In this document: positions 21,354 to 29,730 of the stretch, one piece after another
Layout: every line of letters begins with the position of its first letter
Numbering within the stretch: the first letter of the stretch is position 1
Assembly (NCBI GenBank): GCA_002722315.1
Contig: PBLG01000021.1
Location: 1 to 64,000, forward strand
Length of the DNA stretch: 64,000 bases
Source of the DNA: Lysobacterales bacterium
Lineage (GTDB): Bacteria; Pseudomonadota; Gammaproteobacteria; Xanthomonadales; Wenzhouxiangellaceae
Direction of reading: 5' to 3'
Made by a program: the position numbers and the translations under genes
Notes under the pieces: model-generated
Seen by the model: the letters and a program-made list of their open reading frames with translations, nothing else
Told to the model about the DNA's origin: nothing
Databases searched by the model: none

Positions 21354-22094
21354 ATGAGCGAGCTCGGCTGGATCGTCTCGGGCAGCCTCTTGATGAGCAT
21401 CATCGCGCTCAGCGGTGCGATTTCACTGCTGCTTACGCGGCGAATGCTTGACCGGCTTCTGTTGCCGCTTGTGGCGCTTGCCGCCGGCACGCTGCTTGGC
21501 GGGGCCTTCTTTCACATGATCCCCGAGGCGGCGCAGTCGATGGGCCGGCTGGCCTCGGGTAGCTGGCTGCTGGCCGGTTTTGCAGCATTTCTAGGGCTGG
21601 AGCAGCTCCTGCGCTGGCACCATTCCCATTCGTCGACCGATTCGGGCGAGAATCCGGTGAGCTACCTGATCCTGATCGGCGATGCAGTCCACAATTTCGT
21701 CGGCGGTCTCGCCATAGCCGGCGCATTCCTCATTTCACCGTCGGCGGGGGCGGTCGCCTGGCTGGCCGCGGCTGCACACGAGGTGCCACAGGAGCTGGGG
21801 GACTTCGGCGTGCTTGTGCACGCAGGCTGGTCGCGCAGAAAGGCCCTTGCATGGAATTTCATATCGGCACTGGCGTTTCCCGTGGGCGCCGTCTGCGCCT
21901 GGGGGATTTCACGCGACTTCGATGTCGGCTGGCTGGTTTTGTTCGGTGCCGGCAATTTCATCTACATCGCCGCGTCCGACCTCATTCCCGAGATCAAGTC
22001 CCACGGCCGCTGGCCATGGGGCGCCGTCCATTTTCTCGCGTTTGTCTCGGGACTGGTCCTGATGGGCGGGCTTCTGATGTTCTTTCAGGGCTGA
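21354..22094 (+). CDS. ZIP-family metal transporter
   Basis: 246 aa with about eight membrane helices. Family metal-site motifs are present: HMIPEA near 53, DAVHNFVGGLAIAG near 110 and AAHEVPQELGDFG near 140. The cytosolic loop WHHSHSS is histidine-rich. It probably imports zinc or a similar divalent cation. An in-frame GTG directly precedes ATG 21354. The gene is convergent with fghA. Confidence 0.9.
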   Translation: MSELGWIVSGSLLMSIIALSGAISLLLTRRMLDRLLLPLVALAAGTLLGGAFFHMIPEAAQSMGRLASGSWLLAGFAAFLGLEQLLRWHHSHSSTDSGENPVSYLILIGDAVHNFVGGLAIAGAFLISPSAGAVAWLAAAAHEVPQELGDFGVLVHAGWSRRKALAWNFISALAFPVGAVCAWGISRDFDVGWLVLFGAGNFIYIAASDLIPEIKSHGRWPWGAVHFLAFVSGLVLMGGLLMFFQG

Positions 22095-22158
22095 GATTGT
22101 CCCCTGGCCGTATTCTGACCGCCCGGTCAAGGCTGCTGATCAGATTTCCGAAGAATCC

Positions 22159-23016
22159 TCAAGCAAGTGCCGCTGCGTGATGACGCAGGTGATCTTCGAT
22201 GAAGGTCTGGATAAAGAAGTAGCCGTGGTCGTAGCCGTGGTGGCGCCGCAGTTCAAGCGACTGTCCGGCCTCGGCACAGGCCTGCTCGAATCGCTCGGGC
22301 TGCAATTGTTCGGCCATGAACTGATCGGCCAGTCCCTGGTCGACGAGAATCGTGCCGTCGAACCTGTGCTGCGCGACCAGTTCGCAGGCATCGTAGCGTC
22401 TCCAGGCATCGGCGTCGTCGCCGAGGAAGCGAGGCAGCGCTTTCCTGCCCCAGGGTACCTGCGTGGGGGCGACGATGGGCGCGAAGGCCGATACGGATCG
22501 GTAGGTGGTCGCGTTCTTCAATGCGATGGTCAGGGCCCCGTGTCCACCCATCGAATGACCGAAGATGCCGGCGCGCGTCGGGTCGACCGGGAAATGTTCC
22601 GCAATCACGCCGGGCAACTCCTGGGTGACGTAGCTGTACATCCGGAAATGATCGGACCACGGCTTGCGGGTGGCGTCGACGTAGAAGCCGGCCCCCTCGC
22701 CGAAGTCCCAGTCGTCGGTGGCACCCCTGATGCCGGTATCGCGCGGGCTGCTGTCCGGCGCCACCAGGACAAGGCCGAGTTCGGCGGCGAGCCTTTGTGC
22801 GCCGGCCTTGATGGCGAACACTTCCTCGTTGCAGGTCAGCCCGGAGAGGTAATAAAGCACCGGCAATCGCGCCCCGGCAGAATGCGGCGGCACGAACACC
22901 GAGAACGCCATCGGCGCATTGCAGGCCTTCGACTGGTGCGAATAAAAGCCCTGGCGACCGCTAAAGCAATGATGTTGCGCTCTGGTTTCGATATCTGATG
23001 GCATGGGTTGTCGCAT
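22159..23016 (-). CDS. fghA: S-formylglutathione hydrolase
   Basis: 285 aa, alpha/beta hydrolase. The nucleophile lies in GHSMGGHGAL, with the catalytic Asp in VDQGLADQF and the His in HHGYDHGYFFI. It hydrolyses S-formylglutathione to formate and glutathione, the second step of formaldehyde detoxification. The first-step enzyme gene (adhC) lies upstream on the same strand. ATG 23016 follows an AAAGGA site; ATG 23004 is an alternative. Confidence 0.96.
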   Translation of the reverse strand: MRQPMPSDIETRAQHHCFSGRQGFYSHQSKACNAPMAFSVFVPPHSAGARLPVLYYLSGLTCNEEVFAIKAGAQRLAAELGLVLVAPDSSPRDTGIRGATDDWDFGEGAGFYVDATRKPWSDHFRMYSYVTQELPGVIAEHFPVDPTRAGIFGHSMGGHGALTIALKNATTYRSVSAFAPIVAPTQVPWGRKALPRFLGDDADAWRRYDACELVAQHRFDGTILVDQGLADQFMAEQLQPERFEQACAEAGQSLELRRHHGYDHGYFFIQTFIEDHLRHHAAALA

Positions 23017-23087
23017 GGTCCTTTTGTCGTTTCGTCGTTCGGTCGCATGTTTGTTCGGTTGAACCAGAACCCAGTGCGCGTTCCTTG

Positions 23088-23115
23088 AACCTAAAACCTA
23101 AAACCTAAAACCTAA
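23088..23115. repeat. Four perfect copies of a 7-bp tandem repeat
   Basis: AACCTAA is repeated four times without error between adhC and fghA. It lies in the intergenic gap of the formaldehyde operon and may vary in length by slippage. Confidence 0.9.
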
Positions 23116-23130
23116 GACCGGAAACCCGCG

Positions 23131-24240
23131 TTAATAAACCACGACCGAGCGGATCGATTCGCCCCGGTGCATCAGGTCGAAACCATCGTTGATCTCGTCC
23201 AGGGTCAGGGTATGCGTGATCAGGTCGTCGATGTTGATCCTGCCGTCCATGTACCAGTCGACGATCTTCGGCACATCGGTACGTCCACGCGCCCCGCCGA
23301 ATGCGCTGCCGCGCCAGTTCCTGCCCGTTACCAGCTGGAACGGCCGCGTCGAGATCTCCTCGCCGGCGCCGGCGACACCGATGATGACCGAGGTTCCCCA
23401 GCCCTTGTGACAGCATTCCAGCGCGTCGCGCATGACCTTGACATTGCCGATGCACTCGAAGCTGTAGTCCGCACCGCCGCCGGTGATGCTGACGATATAG
23501 GGCACGAGTTCACCTTCCACGTCGTTGGGATTGACGAAGTCGGTCATGCCGAACTTTTCGGCCAGCGACCGCTTCGATGGATTGAGGTCCACGCCCACGA
23601 TCTGGCTGGCGCCGGCCAAACGGGCCCCCTGGATCACGTTGAGCCCGATGCCGCCCAGGCCGAACACCACGACTTTCGACCCGGGTTCCACCCCGGCCGT
23701 CCAGATCACGGCTCCAATGCCCGTCGTCACGCCGCAACCGATATAGCAGACCTTGTCGAACGGCGCGTCGGGATTGATTTTCGCGAGGGCGATTTCAGGC
23801 AGCACCGTGTGATTGGCGAAAGTGGACGTGCCCATGTAATGGTGCAGGGGTCTGCCGTCCAGCGAAAAACGACTGGTACCATCCGGCATCAGGCCCTTGC
23901 CCTGGGTCTCGCGAATCGCCTGGCACAGGTTGGTCTTGGGGTTCAGGCAATACTCGCATTCCCTGCATTCGGGGGTATAAAGCGGGATCACGTGGTCACC
24001 GGGCCTGAGTGACCTGACCTCGCTGCCCACCTCCAGCACGACGCCGGCGCCCTCGTGTCCGAGGATCGCCGGAAACAGCCCTTCGGGATCGCTACCGGAA
24101 AGGGTGAAGGCGTCGGTATGACACAGCCCGGTCGCCTTGATTTCCACAAGCACTTCGGTCGGTCCCGGTGGCTGCAGGTCGACGGTTTCTATCGATAAAG
24201 GCTTTCCGGATTCGAATGCTACGGCTGCGCGCGTTTTCAT
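23131..24240 (-). CDS. adhC: S-(hydroxymethyl)glutathione dehydrogenase (class III alcohol dehydrogenase)
   Basis: 369 aa, typical. It oxidises the formaldehyde-glutathione adduct to S-formylglutathione with NAD+. Catalytic zinc ligands are recognisable in TGLCHTDAF and GHEGAG. The structural zinc site has four Cys ([15 protein letters not shown]), and the nucleotide-binding loop is [16 protein letters not shown] 24240 begins the family N-terminus ([12 protein letters not shown]) behind an AAAGAG site. fghA follows on the same strand after about 115 bp. Confidence 0.97.
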   Translation of the reverse strand: MKTRAAVAFESGKPLSIETVDLQPPGPTEVLVEIKATGLCHTDAFTLSGSDPEGLFPAILGHEGAGVVLEVGSEVRSLRPGDHVIPLYTPECRECEYCLNPKTNLCQAIRETQGKGLMPDGTSRFSLDGRPLHHYMGTSTFANHTVLPEIALAKINPDAPFDKVCYIGCGVTTGIGAVIWTAGVEPGSKVVVFGLGGIGLNVIQGARLAGASQIVGVDLNPSKRSLAEKFGMTDFVNPNDVEGELVPYIVSITGGGADYSFECIGNVKVMRDALECCHKGWGTSVIIGVAGAGEEISTRPFQLVTGRNWRGSAFGGARGRTDVPKIVDWYMDGRINIDDLITHTLTLDEINDGFDLMHRGESIRSVVVY

Positions 24241-24424
24241 GGGCTCTTTTCGAGTTTGCTTGAACCATGAATCATAGCGAACGGGAACCGGCATTTGTGA
24301 GTGCTGGATAGCTGTTTTATATGAAGGGCTTATCGCCGATTCATCATGTGGCGCGTAAGTTGCATGATAAGGGTATTCAACATACGGATACCGGTCTGTC
24401 ACAGCGCAGGGCGGTGGGATCGAT

Positions 24425-25369
24425 ATGAATACAGAGTTCCGAGACTTCGACGCCGCCGCTGCCGCGGTAATGAAATTCCTGCGGGCGCGGTACGGGTTCG
24501 GGCTGTGGATGGTGACACGGGTAATCCAGGATCGCTGGATCGTGCTGGCCGCCGAGGACGACCGGTTCGGCGTCAAGGCCGGCGACGTGCTGGACTGGCG
24601 CGATTCGATCTGTGCACGCATGGTCCGGGATGACGGGCCGCGGATTGCCGGGCGTTGCGACGATATCCCGGCTTACGCCGATGCGCCGATTCGATCGAGA
24701 TTCGACATAAACGCCTACATCGGGATTCCACTCCAGACGAACTGCGGCCGGTTTTTCGGCACGCTGTGTGCAATCGACGATCTGGAGCATCCGGAGATGG
24801 ACGACACGGAACTGCCGCTGCTGGAACTGCTGGGCGGGCTGCTGGCCGGCTTCATCCGGAGCGAGATCGAGAACAACGAACTGGAACGGCACAACGAGCG
24901 GTTCCGCTTCGAGGCCATGACCGATGCACTGACGCATCTGCCCAATCGCAGGGCCTGGGCGGAAACCCTGGAACGTGAGCAACGACGCTCGAAGCGGCTC
25001 GGTGAAACCACGTTCATCAGCATCATCGACCTGGACGAACTCAAGGCCGTCAACGACAGGAAAGGACATGCCGAGGGCGACGAGCTGCTCCGAAAGACGG
25101 CCCTGGCGCTGCGTTACGCGGTTCGCAGTTCCGATTTTCTCGCGCGCGTCGGCGGCGACGAATTCGCCGTGCTCGGCGTCCAGTGCGATTCCATAGATCC
25201 CGAGGAGGTCTCGGCGCGTCTCAGGTCTTCTCTGCAAAAGGCCGGCATCAGCGCATCGGTCGGCACGGCCGTGGGACGACCGTCGGACAGCCACACGGAA
25301 GTCTGGGCCAGCGCAGATGCTGCAATGTATCGGGACAAGCGGAAAGGCCGCCGGGTCGGCTGCCCGTAG
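24425..25369 (+). CDS. GAF-GGDEF diguanylate cyclase
   Basis: 314 aa, soluble. A GAF-like sensor domain (about 8-150; [21 protein letters not shown]) is followed by a GGDEF domain with an intact [10 protein letters not shown] active site. An RSSD inhibitory-site motif sits five residues upstream. Both suggest an active, product-inhibited cyclic-di-GMP synthase. The C-terminus ends within the domain ([13 protein letters not shown]). The gene is divergent from adhC. Confidence 0.93.
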   Translation: MNTEFRDFDAAAAAVMKFLRARYGFGLWMVTRVIQDRWIVLAAEDDRFGVKAGDVLDWRDSICARMVRDDGPRIAGRCDDIPAYADAPIRSRFDINAYIGIPLQTNCGRFFGTLCAIDDLEHPEMDDTELPLLELLGGLLAGFIRSEIENNELERHNERFRFEAMTDALTHLPNRRAWAETLEREQRRSKRLGETTFISIIDLDELKAVNDRKGHAEGDELLRKTALALRYAVRSSDFLARVGGDEFAVLGVQCDSIDPEEVSARLRSSLQKAGISASVGTAVGRPSDSHTEVWASADAAMYRDKRKGRRVGCP

Positions 25370-25489
25370 ATCCAGTGACGATGTGTTGCGCGCGGAGTCG
25401 CCGACCGGAATTTCCCGGTCGGTGATTCAGGATACGCCGGATCCGCCGGGGCGGACCGCCGCTGATCGCGTAAGGTCCCGCTGGCCGGC

Positions 25490-26815
25490 TCAGGCCGCCT
25501 TGCGGAATTTCTTCTGACGGCCCTGGCGCTTGCTTGCAGGAGCGGCCCTGCCGTTGCCGGCGCCGGAACGCCCGCCATTCCCGCGTCCTGCGCTGGCCCG
25601 GCCGCCGTTTCCACGTCCGCCACCGTTGCCTCGGCCGCCGCCACCGCCACCACCGCGCTTTCCGCCGGTGCTGTGATTCAGGCCTTCGGTCGGCTCGTAG
25701 CCTTCGATGACCCGGGTCGGGATTTCGACCTGGACCAGCTTGCGGATCGCTTCGAACTTGCCGTGCTCGGAGCAGGCAACCATCGAGACGGCGAGCCCCT
25801 CGCGACCGGCACGACCGGTTCGGCCGATTCGATGCACGTAGTCCTCGGGCACTTCGGGAATCTCGTAGTTGACGACGTGCGGCAGCTGCTCGATGTCAAG
25901 GCCGCGTGCGGCGATGTCGGTGGCGACCAGCGCCCGGACGCGGCCGGCCTTGAAGTCGGCCAGCGCCTTGGTGCGAGCACCCTGGCTCTTGTTGCCGTGA
26001 ATCGCGGCCGCCGGAAGGCCATCGGTGCCGAGCTGTTTGGCCAGGCGGTTTGCGCCGTGCTTGGTGCGCGTGAAGATCAGCACCTGGCGCCAATTGTGGT
26101 GGCCGATCATCCAGGAGAGCAGTTCGCGCTTGCGCGCCTGGTCGACCTGGATGGCCTGCTGGGCGATGGCGTCCACCGTGGAATTCGGTGCCGCGGTCTC
26201 GACGCGCTCGGGATTGGTCAGGAAGCGATGCGCCAGCTGAGTGATCTCGCGCGAGAACGTTGCCGAAAACAGCAGTGTCTGGCGCTTGGCGGGAACGGCC
26301 TTGAGGATGCGCTCGATGGCCGGCAGAAAGCCCATGTCGAGCATCCGGTCGGCTTCATCGAGCACCAGGTACTCGAGCCGACCGAGGTTGACGCACTGGC
26401 GCTGCATCAGGTCGATCAATCGGCCCGGGGTCGCGATCAGCAGGTCGACGCCGCGCCGGAGCTTGGTGATCTGCGGATTGATGTTGACGCCGCCGAACAC
26501 GACCGCTGACTTGAGCGGCAGGTACTGACCGAGGTCGCGAATATTCTCCTGGACCTGTGCCGCGAGTTCGCGCGTCGGGGTCAGGATCAGTGCGCGCACG
26601 GCCGCGCCCTGGGCCGGCTTCTGACTGAGCTGGTGGAGCATGGGCAGCGAAAACGCCGCAGTCTTGCCGGTGCCGGTCTGGGCGCTGGCCATGACGTCGC
26701 GACCCTGGAGGATCACGGGAATGGATTTTGCCTGCACCGGCGTGGGCGTTGAAAAGCCCTGCGCGTCGATTGCACGCAAGAGTTCGGCTCGAAGGCCGAG
26801 GGAATCGAAGTTCAT
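25490..26815 (-). CDS. rhlE: DEAD-box RNA helicase, RhlE type, with RGG tail
   Basis: 441 aa. The helicase core holds Q motif [10 protein letters not shown], motif I AQTGTGKT near 49, motif [14 protein letters not shown], motif III SATF and motif [13 protein letters not shown]. The last 60 or so residues are a Gly/Arg-rich low-complexity tail with repeated RGNGG units, likely for RNA binding. ATG 26815 is the family start (MNFDSLGL); upstream in-frame codons extend to 26923 but lack similarity. Confidence 0.93.
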   Translation of the reverse strand: MNFDSLGLRAELLRAIDAQGFSTPTPVQAKSIPVILQGRDVMASAQTGTGKTAAFSLPMLHQLSQKPAQGAAVRALILTPTRELAAQVQENIRDLGQYLPLKSAVVFGGVNINPQITKLRRGVDLLIATPGRLIDLMQRQCVNLGRLEYLVLDEADRMLDMGFLPAIERILKAVPAKRQTLLFSATFSREITQLAHRFLTNPERVETAAPNSTVDAIAQQAIQVDQARKRELLSWMIGHHNWRQVLIFTRTKHGANRLAKQLGTDGLPAAAIHGNKSQGARTKALADFKAGRVRALVATDIAARGLDIEQLPHVVNYEIPEVPEDYVHRIGRTGRAGREGLAVSMVACSEHGKFEAIRKLVQVEIPTRVIEGYEPTEGLNHSTGGKRGGGGGGGRGNGGGRGNGGRASAGRGNGGRSGAGNGRAAPASKRQGRQKKFRKAA

Positions 26816-27137
26816 TTGATTGGTGTCCTTGTGAACCCAAGGCGAACTGCCGCCGTGAGGGCGGCACAAAAGCAAATCGGGGAGGGGCCTTGGGGATTGT
26901 CGGTACGGCAATCGTACGGGCAATCGTCACATCCGCGAAGCGTGCCGTCGGCTGGAACGCCGAAGCAGCGCGCAGTATACATGACTTTTGACGGGACGGA
27001 CAGCAACGCAGATGGATACGCGGTTCCGTCAATGCTTCCGGTCACGCAGCAGTCGGCTCCGGATTGCGTGTGCAAGAGTCGTCATTCCGGCGTTCGCATC
27101 AGCAGATATCCGGGATCTCGCCAGTCGATCCCGAAAA

Positions 27138-27163
27138 CACGAAACAACAATCCCGGTTTCGTG
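27138..27163 (+). promoter_or_regulatory. Candidate enhancer-binding dyad upstream of exporter operon
   Basis: CACGAAAC (27138-27145), ten bases, then GTTTCGTG (27156-27163): an exact 8+8 inverted repeat. Its centre is about 105 bp before the start site predicted from the sigma-54 element, a normal distance for an NtrC-type activator site. Confidence 0.5.
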
Positions 27164-27228
27164 ATCGGATGCCTGCGTCGGCCGGGCTCTGGAGAAAAAA
27201 ATATCTGTAAAACAATGCCCTATATATC

Positions 27229-27244
27229 TGGCACGCGAATTGTA
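27229..27244 (+). promoter_or_regulatory. Candidate sigma-54 (-24/-12) promoter
   Basis: TGGCACGCGAATTGTA matches the RpoN consensus TGGCACG-N4-TTGCW at 11 of 12 fixed positions with correct spacing. It lies immediately before the adaptor start codon (27256), and the operon's probable regulator is an NtrC-family protein. The predicted start site (about 27255) would leave almost no leader, which is odd. Confidence 0.55.
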
Positions 27245-27255
27245 TATAGGCATGC

Positions 27256-28506
27256 ATGGACATCATTCGCCCTGAACTGAAGCAGAGACGTCAGCGCCGT
27301 CGGATCATTCTTGCGTCGCTGGCGATCGTCGCCGTGATTGCGGTCACCGGCGCGGTATTCAGCCTCGATCCCGCGCTGCCTTCGGTGCCGCAGGCCTCGG
27401 CCTGGGTCGGCACCGTCGAGCGCGGAGATTTCACGCGCGAGGTGCGCGGCCCCGGCAGCCTGGTGCCGAAGGTGATCCGATGGATTCCGGCGGCCAGCGG
27501 CGGGCGCGTGGAGCGTATCGTTGCCAAGCCCGGCGTGCGCGTCGAGCCCGATACGATTCTGGTCGAAATGTCGAATCCCGAGCTGGCCCAGCAGCTCGAG
27601 GAGGCGCGCTGGGCGGCCGAGGCGGCAAGTGCCGACCGCGATTCGCTGGCCGCCGAGCTCGACCGGGCGCTGTTGGATGCGCAGTCGGGCCTGGCAGCGC
27701 TTCAGTCCGACGCCGAGTCGGCGCGCTTGCTGGCCGACGCGGAGAAAGTGCTTTCTGAAAAAGGCATCGTCTCCAGCATCCAGTACCAGCAATCCGAGCT
27801 GCGCGCGAACCAGCTGGAGGTGCGGGTGGGCTTCGAGCAGCAGCGCGTGGTCAGACTTCGTGCGTCGCACGAGGCCCAGCTTGCCGCCCAGGACGCGCGC
27901 CTGGAACAGGCCGCGCGACTGATCGAGCGTCGGGAACAGCAGGTCAACGACTTGAGCATCCGTGCCGGAATGACCGGGGTATTGCAGGAAATCGCGGTCG
28001 AGCCCGGTCAGCAGGTTCAGCTGGGCGCCAACGTCGCGCGCGTCGCCCAGCCCGAAGAACTGATTGCAGAGCTGCGCGTGGCCGAGACCCAGGCGCGCGA
28101 GATCCAGCTGGGTCAGCAGGTCCGGGTCGACACGCGCAACGGCATCGTGTCGGGCAGCGTCATCCGGATCGATCCGGCGGTGCAGGGCGGCACCGTCCAG
28201 GTGGACGTGGAGCTGACGGGCGAACTCCCGCCCGGAGCGCGTCCCGACCTTTCCGTCGACGGCACCATAGAACTCGAACGCCTCGACGATGTGCTGCATG
28301 TCGGCCGTCCGGCCAGCGGCCAGCCCGACGGGCGCGTATCGCTGTTTCGCATGATCGACGACCAGGTTGCCGAGCGCGTGAGCGTGGAACTCGGGCGCGC
28401 CTCGGTAGGGCGCATCGAAATCCGTTCCGGCCTGAACGCCGGAGACCGCGTCATCCTGTCCGACATGTCGCAGTGGTCGGAGCACCAGCGCGTGGCGCTG
28501 AAATGA
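27256..28506 (+). CDS. Periplasmic adaptor (membrane-fusion protein) of ABC exporter
   Basis: 416 aa, HlyD/MacA-like. A basic cytoplasmic N-terminus (KQRRQRRR) precedes one membrane helix (about 17-37). A split lipoyl/barrel-sandwich domain follows (IPAASGGRVERIVAKPG and its return near AGMTGVLQEIAVEPGQ) around a long coiled-coil hairpin (about 110-220) rich in Ala, Glu and Gln. A beta-barrel and membrane-proximal domain closes it. It would link the inner-membrane ABC pump to an outer-membrane channel, which is not encoded here. It is the first gene of the exporter operon. AGG at 27248-27250 is the only ribosome-site candidate. Confidence 0.9.
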   Translation: MDIIRPELKQRRQRRRIILASLAIVAVIAVTGAVFSLDPALPSVPQASAWVGTVERGDFTREVRGPGSLVPKVIRWIPAASGGRVERIVAKPGVRVEPDTILVEMSNPELAQQLEEARWAAEAASADRDSLAAELDRALLDAQSGLAALQSDAESARLLADAEKVLSEKGIVSSIQYQQSELRANQLEVRVGFEQQRVVRLRASHEAQLAAQDARLEQAARLIERREQQVNDLSIRAGMTGVLQEIAVEPGQQVQLGANVARVAQPEELIAELRVAETQAREIQLGQQVRVDTRNGIVSGSVIRIDPAVQGGTVQVDVELTGELPPGARPDLSVDGTIELERLDDVLHVGRPASGQPDGRVSLFRMIDDQVAERVSVELGRASVGRIEIRSGLNAGDRVILSDMSQWSEHQRVALK

Positions 28507-28509
28507 CTC

Positions 28510-28696
28510 TTTAGCCACGGATGTGCGCGGATAGGCGCGGATCAATAAGGACACGAGCTACTAATTGAAGCAAACCACGAGAGACAAGAAAAGATGAAAG
28601 CGGGCGGCCTGGAGGAGAGTGAAGTTCGCGCAGCAACGTTTTCACTTGACGCCGCTGATCTTTATTGGCGTTCATCCGCGATTATCCGCGGCCAAA
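28510..28696. repeat. Intergenic element with diverged terminal inverted repeats
   Basis: About 28510-28548 (TTAGCCACGGATG...) and 28662-28696 (...ATTATCCGCGGCCAAA) are imperfect inverted copies of the same CCGCGGAT-type phrase. They enclose about 110 bp, including AAACCACGAGAGACAAG. The element fills the gap between the adaptor and ATPase genes, inside the operon. It looks like a small non-coding repeat or MITE. Confidence 0.5.
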
Positions 28697-28729
28697 GAAT
28701 ATCCATTGATAACTGAACCGGGAATAGCC

Positions 28730-29515
28730 ATGACCAACCTGATCCAGATGACCGACATCCGCAAGGTGTTCTACGCCGACGAGGTGGAAACGCACGCCCT
28801 GGCCGGGATTCACCTGAACATCGAAAAGGGCGAATACGTTTCGATTTCGGGGCCTTCGGGCTGCGGCAAGTCGACCCTGCTGTCGCTGCTCGGACTGCTC
28901 GATACACCCACCGACGGGCAGTATCGACTGAACGACGTGGCCGTTGAGGACATCAATGCAAGCCAGCGCGCCAAGATCCGCAACAAGGAAATCGGCTTCA
29001 TCTTCCAGGCCTTCAACCTCATCGGCGATCTGAGCGTGCTCGAGAACGTCGAGCTGCCACTGACCTACCGCGACGGCGTATCGAAGTCGGAACGTCGCGA
29101 GCGGGCAATGGAAGCGCTCAACCGGGTCGGCATGGCGCACCGGATCAAGCACTTCCCGTCGCAGCTTTCCGGCGGCCAGCAACAGCGCGTGGCGGTTGCG
29201 CGCGCGCTCGTCGGCCAGCCTTCCATCCTGCTGGCCGACGAGCCGACAGGCAACCTGGATTCGAAGAACGGCGAGGCGGTAATGGCGCTGCTGGCTGAAC
29301 TGCACGCCGGCGGCGCGACCATCTGCATGGTGACCCATGATCCGCGCTACGCGGATTTCGCCGATCGCAAGGTGTTCATGTTCGACGGCCAGATCGTCGA
29401 CGAGGAAACGCTGCACAAGCTCAGGCAGGAAGAAGAGCAGCGACTCGAGGACCAGATCAGCCAGGCACGGGCGCGACGATCCGCACAGCCGGCGGAAATC
29501 GACGAGCAGGCCTGA
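28730..29515 (+). CDS. ABC transporter ATP-binding protein (MacB/LolD type)
   Basis: 261 aa. Walker A GPSGCGKST near 45, Q-loop in FIFQAFN, signature LSGGQQQRVAVARAL, Walker B LLADEPTGNLDSKNG and the switch His (TH) in MVTHDPRYA are all present. The charged C-terminal extension is longer than usual (about 228-261; EEEQRLEDQISQARARRS). It should drive the three FtsX-type permeases downstream. ATG 28730 has a GGGAA site; the frame extends upstream without similarity. The stop overlaps the next small ORF (TGATG). Confidence 0.95.
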   Translation: MTNLIQMTDIRKVFYADEVETHALAGIHLNIEKGEYVSISGPSGCGKSTLLSLLGLLDTPTDGQYRLNDVAVEDINASQRAKIRNKEIGFIFQAFNLIGDLSVLENVELPLTYRDGVSKSERRERAMEALNRVGMAHRIKHFPSQLSGGQQQRVAVARALVGQPSILLADEPTGNLDSKNGEAVMALLAELHAGGATICMVTHDPRYADFADRKVFMFDGQIVDEETLHKLRQEEEQRLEDQISQARARRSAQPAEIDEQA

Positions 29516-29730
29516 TGTTTCACGACGAACCCGGAGATCCCGACATGCATATCGAGCCAGGATTCGCAAGAGACGTCCCGACCCGCAGGATCGGCTGGTT
29601 TCTGCGCCTTGCACAGCAGCGGCGCTGGTTCCACGAGTCGTTGTTTCGCACGCCTCACGTGGAGCGCAAGCCGGGACCGAAAGACCTTCCCGCTAGAGCG
29701 GACATCGACACAAGGAAGCCGTCGGAATGA
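29515..29730 (+). CDS. Small ORF coupled between ATPase and permease genes
   Basis: 71 codons; no family recognised. It is Arg-, Pro- and His-rich without a membrane segment (RIGWFLRLAQQRRWFHESLF is the most hydrophobic part). Both ends overlap neighbours: its ATG shares the ATPase stop (TGATG) and its stop shares the permease start (ATGA). That is strong context for a real, coupled gene. ATG 29545 behind CCCGGAG is an alternative start giving 61 aa. It could be a small accessory subunit. Confidence 0.55.
   Translation: MFHDEPGDPDMHIEPGFARDVPTRRIGWFLRLAQQRRWFHESLFRTPHVERKPGPKDLPARADIDTRKPSE

Larger units (their letters stand above)
26816..27255. other. 440-bp divergent control region between rhlE and the exporter operon
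   Basis: No gene is supported here. On the minus strand, a TATACT hexamer (26974-26979) about 160 bp before the rhlE start could be a -10 element with a long leader. On the plus strand, the region holds a dyad (27138-27163) and a sigma-54-like element (27229-27244), listed separately. The rest shows nothing I recognise. Confidence 0.5.

Noticed and set aside
22117-22128. GACCG/CGGTC hairpin between the ZIP transporter and fghA
   Set aside because: Five-base stem with a two-base loop and no T-run.
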